Positions 27,929 to 34,727 of a DNA stretch of 50,074 bases are shown here, piece by piece. The notes under the pieces are model-generated. The model saw only the letters and a list, made by a program, of their open reading frames with translations. It searched no databases and was not told the DNA's origin. The stretch's first letter is position 1; each line of letters opens with the position of its first letter. Location: NCBI GenBank assembly GCA_964515555.1, contig CAZEVY010000027.1, forward strand, positions 1 through 50,074. The letters are read 5' to 3'. The position numbers and the translations under genes are program-made. The stretch comes from CAZEVY01 sp964515555. Lineage in GTDB: Bacteria > Acidobacteriota > Terriglobia > Bryobacterales > Bryobacteraceae.

Positions 27929-28393
27929 ATGGCCTTCTGCTGCCAATGTGGAAAACCGGCCGGCGACGCGGACGCCTTCTGCGGCGCCTGTGGAACTCGC
28001 CAGCCGGGTGTCGCCGGGGGCGGAAAGGCCAGGAAAGGCGACTTCTTCTCGAACATCGACGACCGGCTGGCCTCGATGCTGTGCTACATCCCGGTGGTGG
28101 GCTGGATTCCGTCGATCGTCGTGCTCGCCTCGCAGAAGTTTCGTGAAGACCGCCGCGTGCGGTTCCATGCCTTCCAGGGCCTGTACCTGTTTGTCGGCTG
28201 GCTGATCGTGGACTGGGGATTCGACTCGTTCTGGGGCTTTGGCCATTTCATGCGCTTCAGCCTGGAAGGCATGCTCAAGATGGCGATGATGTTCGTGTGG
28301 GTCTTCATGATCTTCAAGACCAGCCAGCGCGTCGATTTCCGGCTGCCCCTGGTGGGCGAACTGGCCGAGCGGTCCCTTTCCGAGCAGCGGTAA
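27929..28393 (+). CDS. Zinc-ribbon small membrane protein (DUF4870-like)
   Basis: 154 residues from ATG 27929. A zinc ribbon occupies residues 4-21 (C4-x-x-C7 ... C18-x-x-C21). A linker with Gly/Lys follows, then a membrane part with about three hydrophobic segments: ASMLCYIPVVGWIPSIVVLA, then FHAFQGLYLFVGWLIVDW, then MFVWVFMIF. The 'C-YIP--GWI' and 'RFHAFQ-L' pattern resembles DUF4870/Tic20-like proteins. Function unknown. A start at TTG 27884 is possible, but it would add a basic non-conserved leader. It is divergent from the MBL gene and converges with the TPR-like gene. Confidence 0.8.
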   Translation: MAFCCQCGKPAGDADAFCGACGTRQPGVAGGGKARKGDFFSNIDDRLASMLCYIPVVGWIPSIVVLASQKFREDRRVRFHAFQGLYLFVGWLIVDWGFDSFWGFGHFMRFSLEGMLKMAMMFVWVFMIFKTSQRVDFRLPLVGELAERSLSEQR

Positions 28394-28412
28394 TGCCTCA
28401 GGGCGCCGCTGC
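28384..28412. terminator. Hairpin across the stop codons of convergent genes
   Basis: GCAGCGG (28384-28390) pairs with CCGCTGC (28406-28412) over a 15-nt loop that contains the stops at 28393 (plus) and 28398 (minus). There is no T-tract. The arrangement is the same as at 4787-4820. Confidence 0.4.
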
Positions 28413-29588
28413 CGCCGACACTTCCCGTAACGTCACCGCGCCTTCCCATCGCGACCGACCCGGCTCACGCTCGTAGACCAGGACCAGCCGCGCCAGCCCG
28501 GCTGCACGGAACTGAAAGTACTCACGCCGGCCTTCGCCGCGTGAGAGCGGTTCGGAGGCCATCACGGCGCCGCCCGACCGGACCTCCCATCGAAGGCCGG
28601 AGCCGGCGGCCGGGCTATCGGCGTCGTAGACGTAGGTGAGGCGATGAGGCGCATCGGGCAGCGCGGCATCAGGCAGAGCCGCATCGGGCAGGGCAAGGTA
28701 TTGCCACAATAAGTCGCAGCGCTCGGGCCGGGATCGCCCCAGTACGATCCGCAGGCGTCGCGGCAAGCGCTCGTGCGTGACGCCCTCGACCGCCGGCAAA
28801 CGCCAGTCGAAACCGCGGCCGAGCGGGGCGACCGCGAAGTTTCCATTGGTGATCAGCCCCAACGGCGCATACGGCAGCAGCCTCCGCGCGATGGCCCGGT
28901 TCCACGCCGTCACCGCCAGGTCGTGCCGGCCGGCTTCGAGAGCGATGTCGCAGTACGCGGCCGTCTCGGGGCGATCCTGTGGGCGGCCGTAACGGCCCAG
29001 GCGATCGAGCGCTTCGGCGGCGGCCTCCAGTTGCCTGTGGGCCAACAGGAAGTGATAGAACCACGCCGCCGGCTCGGCCCGATCGGCGACCACGGTTTCG
29101 AGAATCTTCCGCGGATCGGGCTCGACCATCCAGCACAGCTCGTAGAGCGCGCGGCTGTCGCCGTGTGCCATGCGGCCGGCCTCGGCGGCCGATTTCCAGA
29201 ATCGAGCCGGATCGCCGCGGCGGAAGTAGAAGTTCGCGAGGGTCCAGCGGGGGAGCCAGGTGGCATCGACCCGGGCGGCCTCCAGCAGATACCTTTCGGC
29301 GGCGGCCAAATCCGCGGCCGCTTCGGCGCGCAGCCCGAGATCGATCCATGCGCGTGGCGACCGCGGATTGAGGTGGACCGCGGCGGCCAGTTCCCCGGGC
29401 CGGTCCTCGGCGTCGGCGAGGTGCAGGCGGTATCGGGCGTCATAGGGGTCGGCGGCGATGGCGCGGCCAGCGTCGCCGCGACGGAACCGGAGGTCGGCGA
29501 TGGCAATGCGGGCCGACCAGAAGATCGCCGCGCCCAGGGTCGCGGCTACCGCGGCTGAAATCAGTATTCGAAGCCCTGTAGAGTACAC
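28398..29588 (-). CDS. Membrane-anchored TPR-like protein, function unknown
   Basis: 396 residues from GTG 29588, with an AGGAGA Shine-Dalgarno 11 nt upstream. One N-terminal transmembrane helix (LISAAVAATLGAAIFW) anchors it. Residues ~30-250 are Ala-rich helix pairs of TPR type (AIAADPYDARYRLHLADAE, then AVHLNPRSPRAWIDLGLRAE, and ARVDATWLPRWTLANFYFR). The C-terminal ~140 residues look like a beta-sandwich, possibly carbohydrate-binding. TPR proteins with such tails are often found next to O-antigen ligase or polysaccharide genes; the glycosyltransferase and deacetylase downstream fit, but this is inference. It carries a small in-frame tandem repeat (LPDAA). Confidence 0.7.
   Translation of the reverse strand: MYSTGLRILISAAVAATLGAAIFWSARIAIADLRFRRGDAGRAIAADPYDARYRLHLADAEDRPGELAAAVHLNPRSPRAWIDLGLRAEAAADLAAAERYLLEAARVDATWLPRWTLANFYFRRGDPARFWKSAAEAGRMAHGDSRALYELCWMVEPDPRKILETVVADRAEPAAWFYHFLLAHRQLEAAAEALDRLGRYGRPQDRPETAAYCDIALEAGRHDLAVTAWNRAIARRLLPYAPLGLITNGNFAVAPLGRGFDWRLPAVEGVTHERLPRRLRIVLGRSRPERCDLLWQYLALPDAALPDAALPDAPHRLTYVYDADSPAAGSGLRWEVRSGGAVMASEPLSRGEGRREYFQFRAAGLARLVLVYEREPGRSRWEGAVTLREVSAAAAP
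28651..28695 (-). repeat. Three in-frame 15-nt tandem units (LPDAA repeat)
   Basis: Units at 28651-28665, 28666-28680 and 28681-28695 differ by a few bases and encode ALPDA in tandem inside the TPR-like protein. The length of 15 keeps the frame if copy number changes. Confidence 0.75.
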
Positions 29589-29719
29589 CCGGTGCTAGTT
29601 CTCCTCGGAGATTCCTTTCATACAGAGCGAGTGGCCGCGCCACGATATACAGTTATCGCGCGAGATTTCCCCCACGTGCGCACTAATAAGTAGTTGCAAA
29701 AAAACCACAGGAGCATCAC

Positions 29720-30646
29720 ATGAAATTCGAGATTCTTTCGGTTCGGGCAGTATTGGCGCTGATCCTTGCCTTGCAGTTGCCGGTCACCATGGCCGCCGAC
29801 GCGGTGATCGGGACGGCGAGCGCCACCGGCAGCTTCAAGCTGAACCAGTCCACCGTGACCGCCAACGGGACGGTGCTGGAAGGCGCCACCCTGGAGACCG
29901 GCAAGGCCGCTTCCACCGTTCAGCTCACCGCCGGTGGACGCCTGCGGCTGGGCGCGGACTCGCGCGGCAAGATCCACAAGGACCGACTGATCCTGGAGAA
30001 GGGCGCCGGGCGCGTAACCAACGCGACCGGCTATCAGATCCAAACTCGAAACCTCCAAGTCATCGCCGACGGCGCAGACGCGGTCGGTCACGTTCAGACG
30101 AAAGGAACCAACACCGTGCTGGTGGCGTCCCTAAAGGGCACCATTCGGGTGCGAACCGCCAACGGGACCACCATCGCGTCGCTGGCCGCCGGCCGGGCGC
30201 TGGAGTTTCAGCCGCAGGCGGGCGCGGCCGGTCCCTCGACGCTGACCGGATGCGTCGTCCGGCGCGACGGTAAGCTGCTATTGACGGACGAGACCGCCGG
30301 TGTCACGGTCGAGCTCCAGGGCGGCGATGCCGAGAAACACACCGGCCACAGGGTTGAGATCACGGGGTCGACGATTCCGTCGGCAAAGCCGGCGGCGGGC
30401 GCCAGTCAAGTGATTCAGGTCACCCAATTAAGAGAGCTGTCGAGCCGCTGCTCGAGCCCGGCGGGCGCCATTGCCGGCGCCGGGGCGGGTGCGGGCGCGG
30501 GAGCCGCCACGGCCGCAGGAGCTGCTGCCGGAACGGCCGTCGCCACCAAGGCGGTCATCGCGGGGGTGATCATCGCCGCCGCAGCGACCGGGACCACCGT
30601 GGCGATCACCGCCGACGACGATCCCCCCGCAACGATCAGCCGCTGA
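29720..30646 (+). CDS. FecR-like domain protein with Gly/Ala-rich C-terminal segment
   Basis: 308 residues. ATG 29720 follows ACAGGAG with 6-nt spacing. The signal peptide is ALILALQLPVTMAAD. Residues ~30-170 resemble a FecR-type beta-helix domain (GTVLEGATLETGKAASTVQL, then GGRLRLGADSRGKI and LVASLKGTIRVRTANG). A short linker follows, then an AGAGAGAGAG run (about 256-268) and a hydrophobic segment (KAVIAGVIIAAAATGTTVAI), ending in an acidic tail DDDPP. This tail could anchor or cross the membrane. FecR-like domains occur in regulators and in envelope proteins; with no sigma factor nearby, a structural role is as likely. The 131-nt upstream region shows no convincing promoter. Confidence 0.7.
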   Translation: MKFEILSVRAVLALILALQLPVTMAADAVIGTASATGSFKLNQSTVTANGTVLEGATLETGKAASTVQLTAGGRLRLGADSRGKIHKDRLILEKGAGRVTNATGYQIQTRNLQVIADGADAVGHVQTKGTNTVLVASLKGTIRVRTANGTTIASLAAGRALEFQPQAGAAGPSTLTGCVVRRDGKLLLTDETAGVTVELQGGDAEKHTGHRVEITGSTIPSAKPAAGASQVIQVTQLRELSSRCSSPAGAIAGAGAGAGAGAATAAGAAAGTAVATKAVIAGVIIAAAATGTTVAITADDDPPATISR

Positions 30647-30680
30647 GAGTTGTCTTCGGGTCCCCTTTCCTTTCTCGCAT

Positions 30681-30712
30681 ACCCCGGTGGGCTTCCACCG
30701 GGGTCTTTTTTT
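30681..30712 (+). terminator. Rho-independent terminator
   Basis: ACCCCGGTGG (30681-30690) and CCACCGGGGT (30695-30704) form a perfect 10-bp stem with a GCTT loop, followed by C and seven T (30706-30712). It is the clearest intrinsic terminator in the window and ends the FecR-like gene transcript. Confidence 0.93.
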
Positions 30713-30772
30713 GGGGATGGGCCGACACCGACCAGTACTATCGGCGGGGGAACGGGGGAAACGGAAGTAGGG

Positions 30773-30801
30773 TTGACACCGAGGCCGGCATTCATTAACG
30801 T
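30773..30801 (+). promoter_or_regulatory. Sigma70-like promoter for the glycosyltransferase
   Basis: A perfect TTGACA (30773-30778), a 17-nt spacer, then TAACGT (30796-30801). The predicted start near 30808 leaves a short leader with GGAGGAAG before GTG 30830. Confidence 0.75.
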
Positions 30802-30829
30802 CGTAGTTGGCCCATCGGAGGAAGCTGCG

Positions 30830-32185
30830 GTGTCGAAATCGCTTCGTCTATCTGTCGTCGTGCCCGTGTATAACGACGCCAGAAACCTGCGTGCGTGCCT
30901 GACGGCGCTGCGCAACTCCGACCTCGCCGATTTCGAGCTGATCGTCGCCGATGACGGCTCCACCGACGATTCAGTCGAAGTAGCGCGCGGATTCGGCGCA
31001 CGTGTGTGCTCCACCGGGGGACGCCGCGGCCCGGCCCACGCCCGCAACGTTGCGGCGGCAACGGCAACCGGCGACGTGCTGGCGTTCTTCGACGCCGACG
31101 TCTGCGTTCATCGCGACACCCTCAGCCAGATCCAGACGGCGTTCGAGGAAGAGCGCGAGCTGGACGCACTTATCGGATCCTACGACGACGCTCCCGGCGA
31201 CGGGGACTTCCTCTCGCAGTACAAGAACCTGATGCATTGCTACGTCCACCAGCGCGGTCGTCAGGAAGCGACCACGTTCTGGAGCGGCTGTGGCGCGGTC
31301 CGGCGCGAGGTGTTCATCCGCCACACCGGATTCTCCGAAGACTACGGCCGGCCGGCGATCGAGGACATCGAGCTGGGCTACCGTATGCATCAGAGCGGCT
31401 GCCGGATCATGCTCGATCCCACGCTCCAGGTGAAGCACCTGAAGCGCTGGACCTTCTGGAAGCTTCTCAAGACCGACGTGCTCGATCGCGGCATTCCCTG
31501 GACCGAGCTGATCCTGCGCGACAAGCACATGCCCGACGACCTGAACATTCAGGTGAGCCAGCGGGTCAGCGTGGCGCTGGTCTTCGTGCTGGTGGCGTTG
31601 GCGACGTATTGCTCGGTCGCCTGGGGCGGAGCGTTCCTGACGCCGTTGTTTGGCGCGCTGTTCGTGTTGCTGGCGCGTTACTGGGGCGAAGCGGCGGGCG
31701 GGAAGCGGTCGCGCGGCGGAGTGGTCGCCGTTAGTTTAATTGTCCTGGCGCTGGTGGGTCTGGCCTATTACTACCGGATGCTGGCGCTCATCCCCATGAT
31801 CCTGCTCAGCTACGGCTTGCTGTTTATCCGGCACCAAAACGCAGGCAAAGGGCGGTGGTGGAAGATCGAGCGGTTTCTGTTCGGCTCCTACATCGGCCTG
31901 ACGATCATGGTGTTCGTCGCTCACCTGCCCAATCACCGGCTGGTGTACAGTTTCTTCCTGATCCTGGTGCTGGTGATCGTCCTCAACAACCAGTTCTACG
32001 TGTTTCTCTCGGCCAAGCGAGGGCGCTTCTTCATGCTCGCGGCCGTTCCGTTCCACCTGCTCTATCACCTCTACAACGGCGTCTCCTTCGCGATCGGCCT
32101 GGTGCTGCATTCCTGGCGCAGCTTGACCGCGCGGAAGAACGCCGTGGTGGTGCGGAGCCCCGCGGCCAATGAGCACCGCCAGTGA
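30830..32185 (+). CDS. Family 2 glycosyltransferase with C-terminal membrane helices
   Basis: 451 residues from GTG 30830, chosen because GGAGGAAG lies just upstream and the GT-A fold starts at once (LRLSVVVPVYNDARNLRACL). GT2 landmarks: VADDGSTDDS, FFDADVCVH (DxD, metal and nucleotide-sugar binding), FWSGCGAVRREVF, AIEDIELGYRMHQSG (ED, catalytic base region), then LKRWT. The C-terminal half (from ~245) has several hydrophobic helices. It probably transfers a sugar from a nucleotide donor to a lipid or growing polysaccharide at the inner membrane. The polysaccharide deacetylase 57 nt downstream suggests an envelope or exopolysaccharide role; acceptor unknown. Confidence 0.9.
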   Translation: MSKSLRLSVVVPVYNDARNLRACLTALRNSDLADFELIVADDGSTDDSVEVARGFGARVCSTGGRRGPAHARNVAAATATGDVLAFFDADVCVHRDTLSQIQTAFEEERELDALIGSYDDAPGDGDFLSQYKNLMHCYVHQRGRQEATTFWSGCGAVRREVFIRHTGFSEDYGRPAIEDIELGYRMHQSGCRIMLDPTLQVKHLKRWTFWKLLKTDVLDRGIPWTELILRDKHMPDDLNIQVSQRVSVALVFVLVALATYCSVAWGGAFLTPLFGALFVLLARYWGEAAGGKRSRGGVVAVSLIVLALVGLAYYYRMLALIPMILLSYGLLFIRHQNAGKGRWWKIERFLFGSYIGLTIMVFVAHLPNHRLVYSFFLILVLVIVLNNQFYVFLSAKRGRFFMLAAVPFHLLYHLYNGVSFAIGLVLHSWRSLTARKNAVVVRSPAANEHRQ

Positions 32186-32242
32186 CCGCTCCGCTCGGAC
32201 CGCGCTCGGTGGAACCCACCTAGATTCGCCTTCCGCTGCCTC

Positions 32243-32995
32243 GTGCCCGCCTTGACCGCGGAAACGTCCATCCTGACGTTTCACTCCCTGGACGACAGTG
32301 GGTCGGCCATCTCGATCGCGCCGGCGGTCTTTCGACGGCTCATGGCGATGCTGGCCTCCAGCGGCCTGCCGGTGGCACCGCTGGGGGCCATTCGTCAGGC
32401 CGCCCGCGGCGTCGCGCTCACATTCGACGACGGCTTCCTCAATTTCCGAGAGCATGCGCTTCCGGTGCTCCGGGAGTTCGGCTTCCCGGCTACGGTGTTC
32501 GCCGTGACGGGCCGTTGCGGCGGCTGGAACGACTGGGCGCAGTCGCCGGGCATCCCCCGGCTGCCGCTGATGAGCTGGACGGAGCTCGGCGAGATCGCCT
32601 CGGCCGGCGTCGAGCTGGGCGCTCACAGCGTCCGGCACCCGCGGCTGCCGGAGCTGCCCGACGCCGGCGTCGAGGAAGAGATGGCCGCCTCGCGCCGCGA
32701 GATCGAGCGCAGGACCGGGCGCGAAGTCTCCTCGTTCGCCTATCCGTATGGGGCGGTCAGCCCGCGTGTGCGGGCGATCGCCGGCCGGCATTTCAGTCTC
32801 GCATGCGGCGTGGAGCTGGACTATCTGCGGCCGGGGTCGGATCTACTCTGCCTGCCGCGGCTGGACATGTACTACTTCCACGACGAGCGAAGCTTCGAGC
32901 GGCTGATCGAGGGCCGGGCGGCCCACCGGATCGCAGTCCGGCGGCTGGTTCGGCGCGTCCGTGGGACGCTGGAGTTTCGGCGTCCGAGCGTATGA
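32243..32995 (+). CDS. Polysaccharide deacetylase (NodB-type, CE4)
   Basis: 250 residues from GTG 32243. The NodB motifs are ALTFDDGFLNFREH (catalytic Asp and metal Asp, 62-63) and LGAHSVRHPRLPEL (metal His pair, ~128 and ~132), then SSFAYPYG and a late LPRLDMYY. CE4 enzymes remove N-acetyl groups from chitin-like, peptidoglycan or exopolysaccharide chains using a metal. No signal peptide is seen, so it may act on intracellular or membrane-linked precursors, or a longer start is used. It is probably co-transcribed with the glycosyltransferase. Confidence 0.92.
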   Translation: MPALTAETSILTFHSLDDSGSAISIAPAVFRRLMAMLASSGLPVAPLGAIRQAARGVALTFDDGFLNFREHALPVLREFGFPATVFAVTGRCGGWNDWAQSPGIPRLPLMSWTELGEIASAGVELGAHSVRHPRLPELPDAGVEEEMAASRREIERRTGREVSSFAYPYGAVSPRVRAIAGRHFSLACGVELDYLRPGSDLLCLPRLDMYYFHDERSFERLIEGRAAHRIAVRRLVRRVRGTLEFRRPSV

Positions 32996-33005
32996 TATAG
33001 GGACG

Positions 33006-33281
33006 ATGAGCGTGCTGGTGCGCTTCGGGCGCAAGAAGGCGATCCTGCGATTGGGACGCTGGGTGTCGGCGGACCGTCGCACCGAGACGATGCTCAACGA
33101 GGCGACCAACGACTGGATCCGGCGCACCGGGGGGCCGCCGCTCGAGCATCCGCAGCAGGAGCGGGTGGCCGCCGAGGAGATCGCCTCGCGCTTCGGAGGG
33201 CGCATTCTGCTCAAGTTGAACCCGACCTCGAAGCGCGCTTCGCGCGTGTGGATCCAGCATCGGCAGTTGCGGCTCTTCTGA
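33006..33281 (+). CDS. 91-residue protein of unknown function
   Basis: ATG 33006 lies 10 nt after the deacetylase stop. The protein is basic (VRFGRKKAILRLGRWV...KRASRVWIQHRQLRLF) with no signal or membrane segment and no cysteine. It contains ADRRTETMLNEATNDWIRR, a likely amphipathic helix. I do not recognise the family. Coding status is supported by codon-like composition and by tight spacing, with AGGGA at 32999-33003 and TATGAT (32991-32996) just upstream. The end overlaps the first unit of the tandem repeat by two bases. Confidence 0.6.
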   Translation: MSVLVRFGRKKAILRLGRWVSADRRTETMLNEATNDWIRRTGGPPLEHPQQERVAAEEIASRFGGRILLKLNPTSKRASRVWIQHRQLRLF

Positions 33282-33441
33282 GCACTGCCGTGCGGCATCC
33301 GCCTCCGGCGAAGGGGCCGCACGTCATGATTGCAGGGAACGTTCACGGTTGTTCCCTGGAGAGCACTGCCGTGCGGCATCCGCCTCCGGCGAAGCGGCCG
33401 CACGTCCGTGATTGCAGGGAACGTTCACGGATGTTCCCACG
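33280..33441 (+). repeat. Tandem duplication of an ~81-bp double-hairpin unit
   Basis: Unit 1 is 33280-33360 and unit 2 is 33361-33441. They are nearly identical, with a one-base indel and few substitutions. Each has hairpin A (CGTGCGGC with GCCGCACG, 8 bp; 33289-33296 with 33316-33323 in unit 1) and hairpin B (AGGGAAC with GTTCCCT, 33334-33340 with 33351-33357 in unit 1; 6 bp in unit 2). There is no coding sign. It could be a REP/MITE-like element, a tandem small RNA, or a terminator cassette. Confidence 0.9.
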
Positions 33442-33477
33442 AGAGAATATAGGAGTCTATCCGTTGGAGTGAACGCC

Positions 33478-33921
33478 ATGGTCGGCAGGACGTCCAGGAA
33501 GTCCAAGCGGGTCGCCGGGAAGCCGACCCTCCTCTCCGGCGGCAACCCGCGGATTGCGAAGGCCGACGGCGACGTTCCCGTGCAGGCCTATATCGCGGCC
33601 ATGCCCGGTTGGAAAAGCGGCGTCGGACGCCGCCTCGACGCGCTCATCGTGCGCACCGTGCCCGGGGTGCGCAAGGCGGTGAAATGGAACTCGCCCTTCT
33701 ACGGAGTGGAGGGCCGGGGCTGGTTCCTCAGTTTTCATACCTTCACGAAGTACGTCAAGGTGGGTTTCTTCCGCGGTACGTCGCTGCGTCCGCTTCCCCC
33801 CGGCACGTCCAAAGTCGATGAAGTGCGCTACCTCGACATCCACGAAGACGACCAGATCGACGAGGCGCGGATGGCGGCGTGGATCCGGCAGGCGGCCGCC
33901 CTGCCCGGCTGGGTCCCGTAG
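33478..33921 (+). CDS. DUF1801 family protein
   Basis: 147 residues from ATG 33478, with GGAG (33466-33469) 8 nt upstream. Pattern: VQAYIAAMPGWKSGVGRRLDALIVRTVPGVRKAVKWNSPFYGVEGRGWFLSF (split in parts here by the length limit) then KVGFFRGTSLRPLPPG, matching DUF1801/YdhG-type small alpha-beta proteins that fold like the frataxin-type phosphate- or metal-binding group. Function is not known. No signal peptide, so cytoplasmic. It stands alone, next to the repeat pair. Confidence 0.85.
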   Translation: MVGRTSRKSKRVAGKPTLLSGGNPRIAKADGDVPVQAYIAAMPGWKSGVGRRLDALIVRTVPGVRKAVKWNSPFYGVEGRGWFLSFHTFTKYVKVGFFRGTSLRPLPPGTSKVDEVRYLDIHEDDQIDEARMAAWIRQAAALPGWVP

Positions 33922-33947
33922 TGCCACCAGGGGCCTCCCCCTGAATC

Positions 33948-34282
33948 TCAGGCCGCCCGCTGCGACTGGAACCGGAGACCGCCGCCGAACTCCAGTCCGA
34001 CGATGACCTTACCCCGTCGCGGCGCGAGTAGCGGACCGAGCCGGAGCCGGCGAATCCCAGGCGCCCAACCCGAAAGCTAGCGTAGGCTCCGGAGGGCACG
34101 GCCACCGGCAGGCTGATCCGCAGTCCCGTTTCCGAGATGTTGATGCACATGCCTCGGGACGACATTCCCCGGCCGTGCGCGTCCGCCCACACCACCTCGA
34201 CCGGTAGCTCCAGCCGGGTGCGCGGATGCCGCCGCTGGTCGCTTTTGCGCGTTTTCCACCCGATGCTCCTTATCGGCGGCAT
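33948..34282 (-). pseudogene. PilZ-domain protein with a one-base frameshift
   Basis: From ATG 34282 the minus strand encodes RRHPRTRLELPVEVVWADAHG, then CINISETGLRISLPVAV and GFAGSGSVRYSRRDG, a typical PilZ domain (c-di-GMP binding RxxxR and xSxxG-like motifs). At the G run (plus-strand CCCC, 34012-34015) the frame is lost. One extra base there restores the expected PilZ end, ...GKVIVGLEFGGGLRFQSQRAA, and a stop at 33948. So the gene is either a recent pseudogene or carries a one-base assembly error in a homopolymer. Apart from this gene, 33922-34396 holds only the PadR promoter region. Confidence 0.75.
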
Positions 34283-34377
34283 CGGCGGGAACGTGAATCG
34301 AAAGCGGAGACGCCGGTCCGGAAAAGCCGGCCGGGGCGGCGAAGATCCCCGAGACCGGAGCGATCCTCAGTCGTCTA

Positions 34378-34383
34378 TATAAT
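34378..34383 (+). promoter_or_regulatory. Consensus -10 TATAAT before the PadR gene
   Basis: A perfect TATAAT ends 13 nt before ATG 34397, leaving a leader of only a few bases. No clear -35 is seen, so it may need an activator, or it may be controlled by PadR itself. Confidence 0.6.
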
Positions 34384-34396
34384 AAGAAGCCTAGGT

Positions 34397-34726
34397 ATGC
34401 CGAAATCCGACTCCCTCCAGGGATCGCTCGACCTCATGGTCCTGAAGATCCTCTCGCGGCGGCCGCGCCTGCACGGCTACGCCATCATGACCGCCATCCA
34501 CGACATGTCGGACGATGTGCTCCGTGTCGAGGAAGGCTCGCTCTATCCGGCCCTGCACCGCATGGAGGAGGCCGGCTGGATCCGCGCCGCCTGGATCGTG
34601 AAGGAGAACGGCCGCCGCGCCCGCATCTACGAACTGACGGCGGCGGGGCGGAGACAACTGGCCGCCGAGGAATCGCGCTGGCAAGCGGTGGCATCGGCGG
34701 TGAACCGCGTATTGAGGATGGCCTGA
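34397..34726 (+). CDS. PadR family transcriptional regulator
   Basis: 109 residues. Winged-helix DNA-binding PadR fold: LQGSLDLMVLKILSRRPRLHGYAIMTAI, then the recognition-helix and wing region VEEGSLYPALHRMEEAGWI and NGRRARIYELTAAGRRQL. It is the short form, with no long C-terminal domain. PadR proteins usually repress the transporter beside them until a ligand binds; here two ADOP permeases follow at once (2 nt to the next ATG). In Acidobacteria this PadR-ADOP pairing is recurrent. I chose ATG 34397; the open frame upstream is not PadR-like. Confidence 0.95.
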   Translation: MPKSDSLQGSLDLMVLKILSRRPRLHGYAIMTAIHDMSDDVLRVEEGSLYPALHRMEEAGWIRAAWIVKENGRRARIYELTAAGRRQLAAEESRWQAVASAVNRVLRMA

Positions 34727-34727
34727 C

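Noticed and set aside
29720..30646. Anti-sigma factor of an iron-uptake system
   Set aside because: FecR-like similarity is limited to the beta domain, and there is no ECF sigma factor or TonB receptor next to it.
33280..33441. CRISPR array
   Set aside because: There are only two units, directly adjacent and without unique spacers, and no cas genes nearby.
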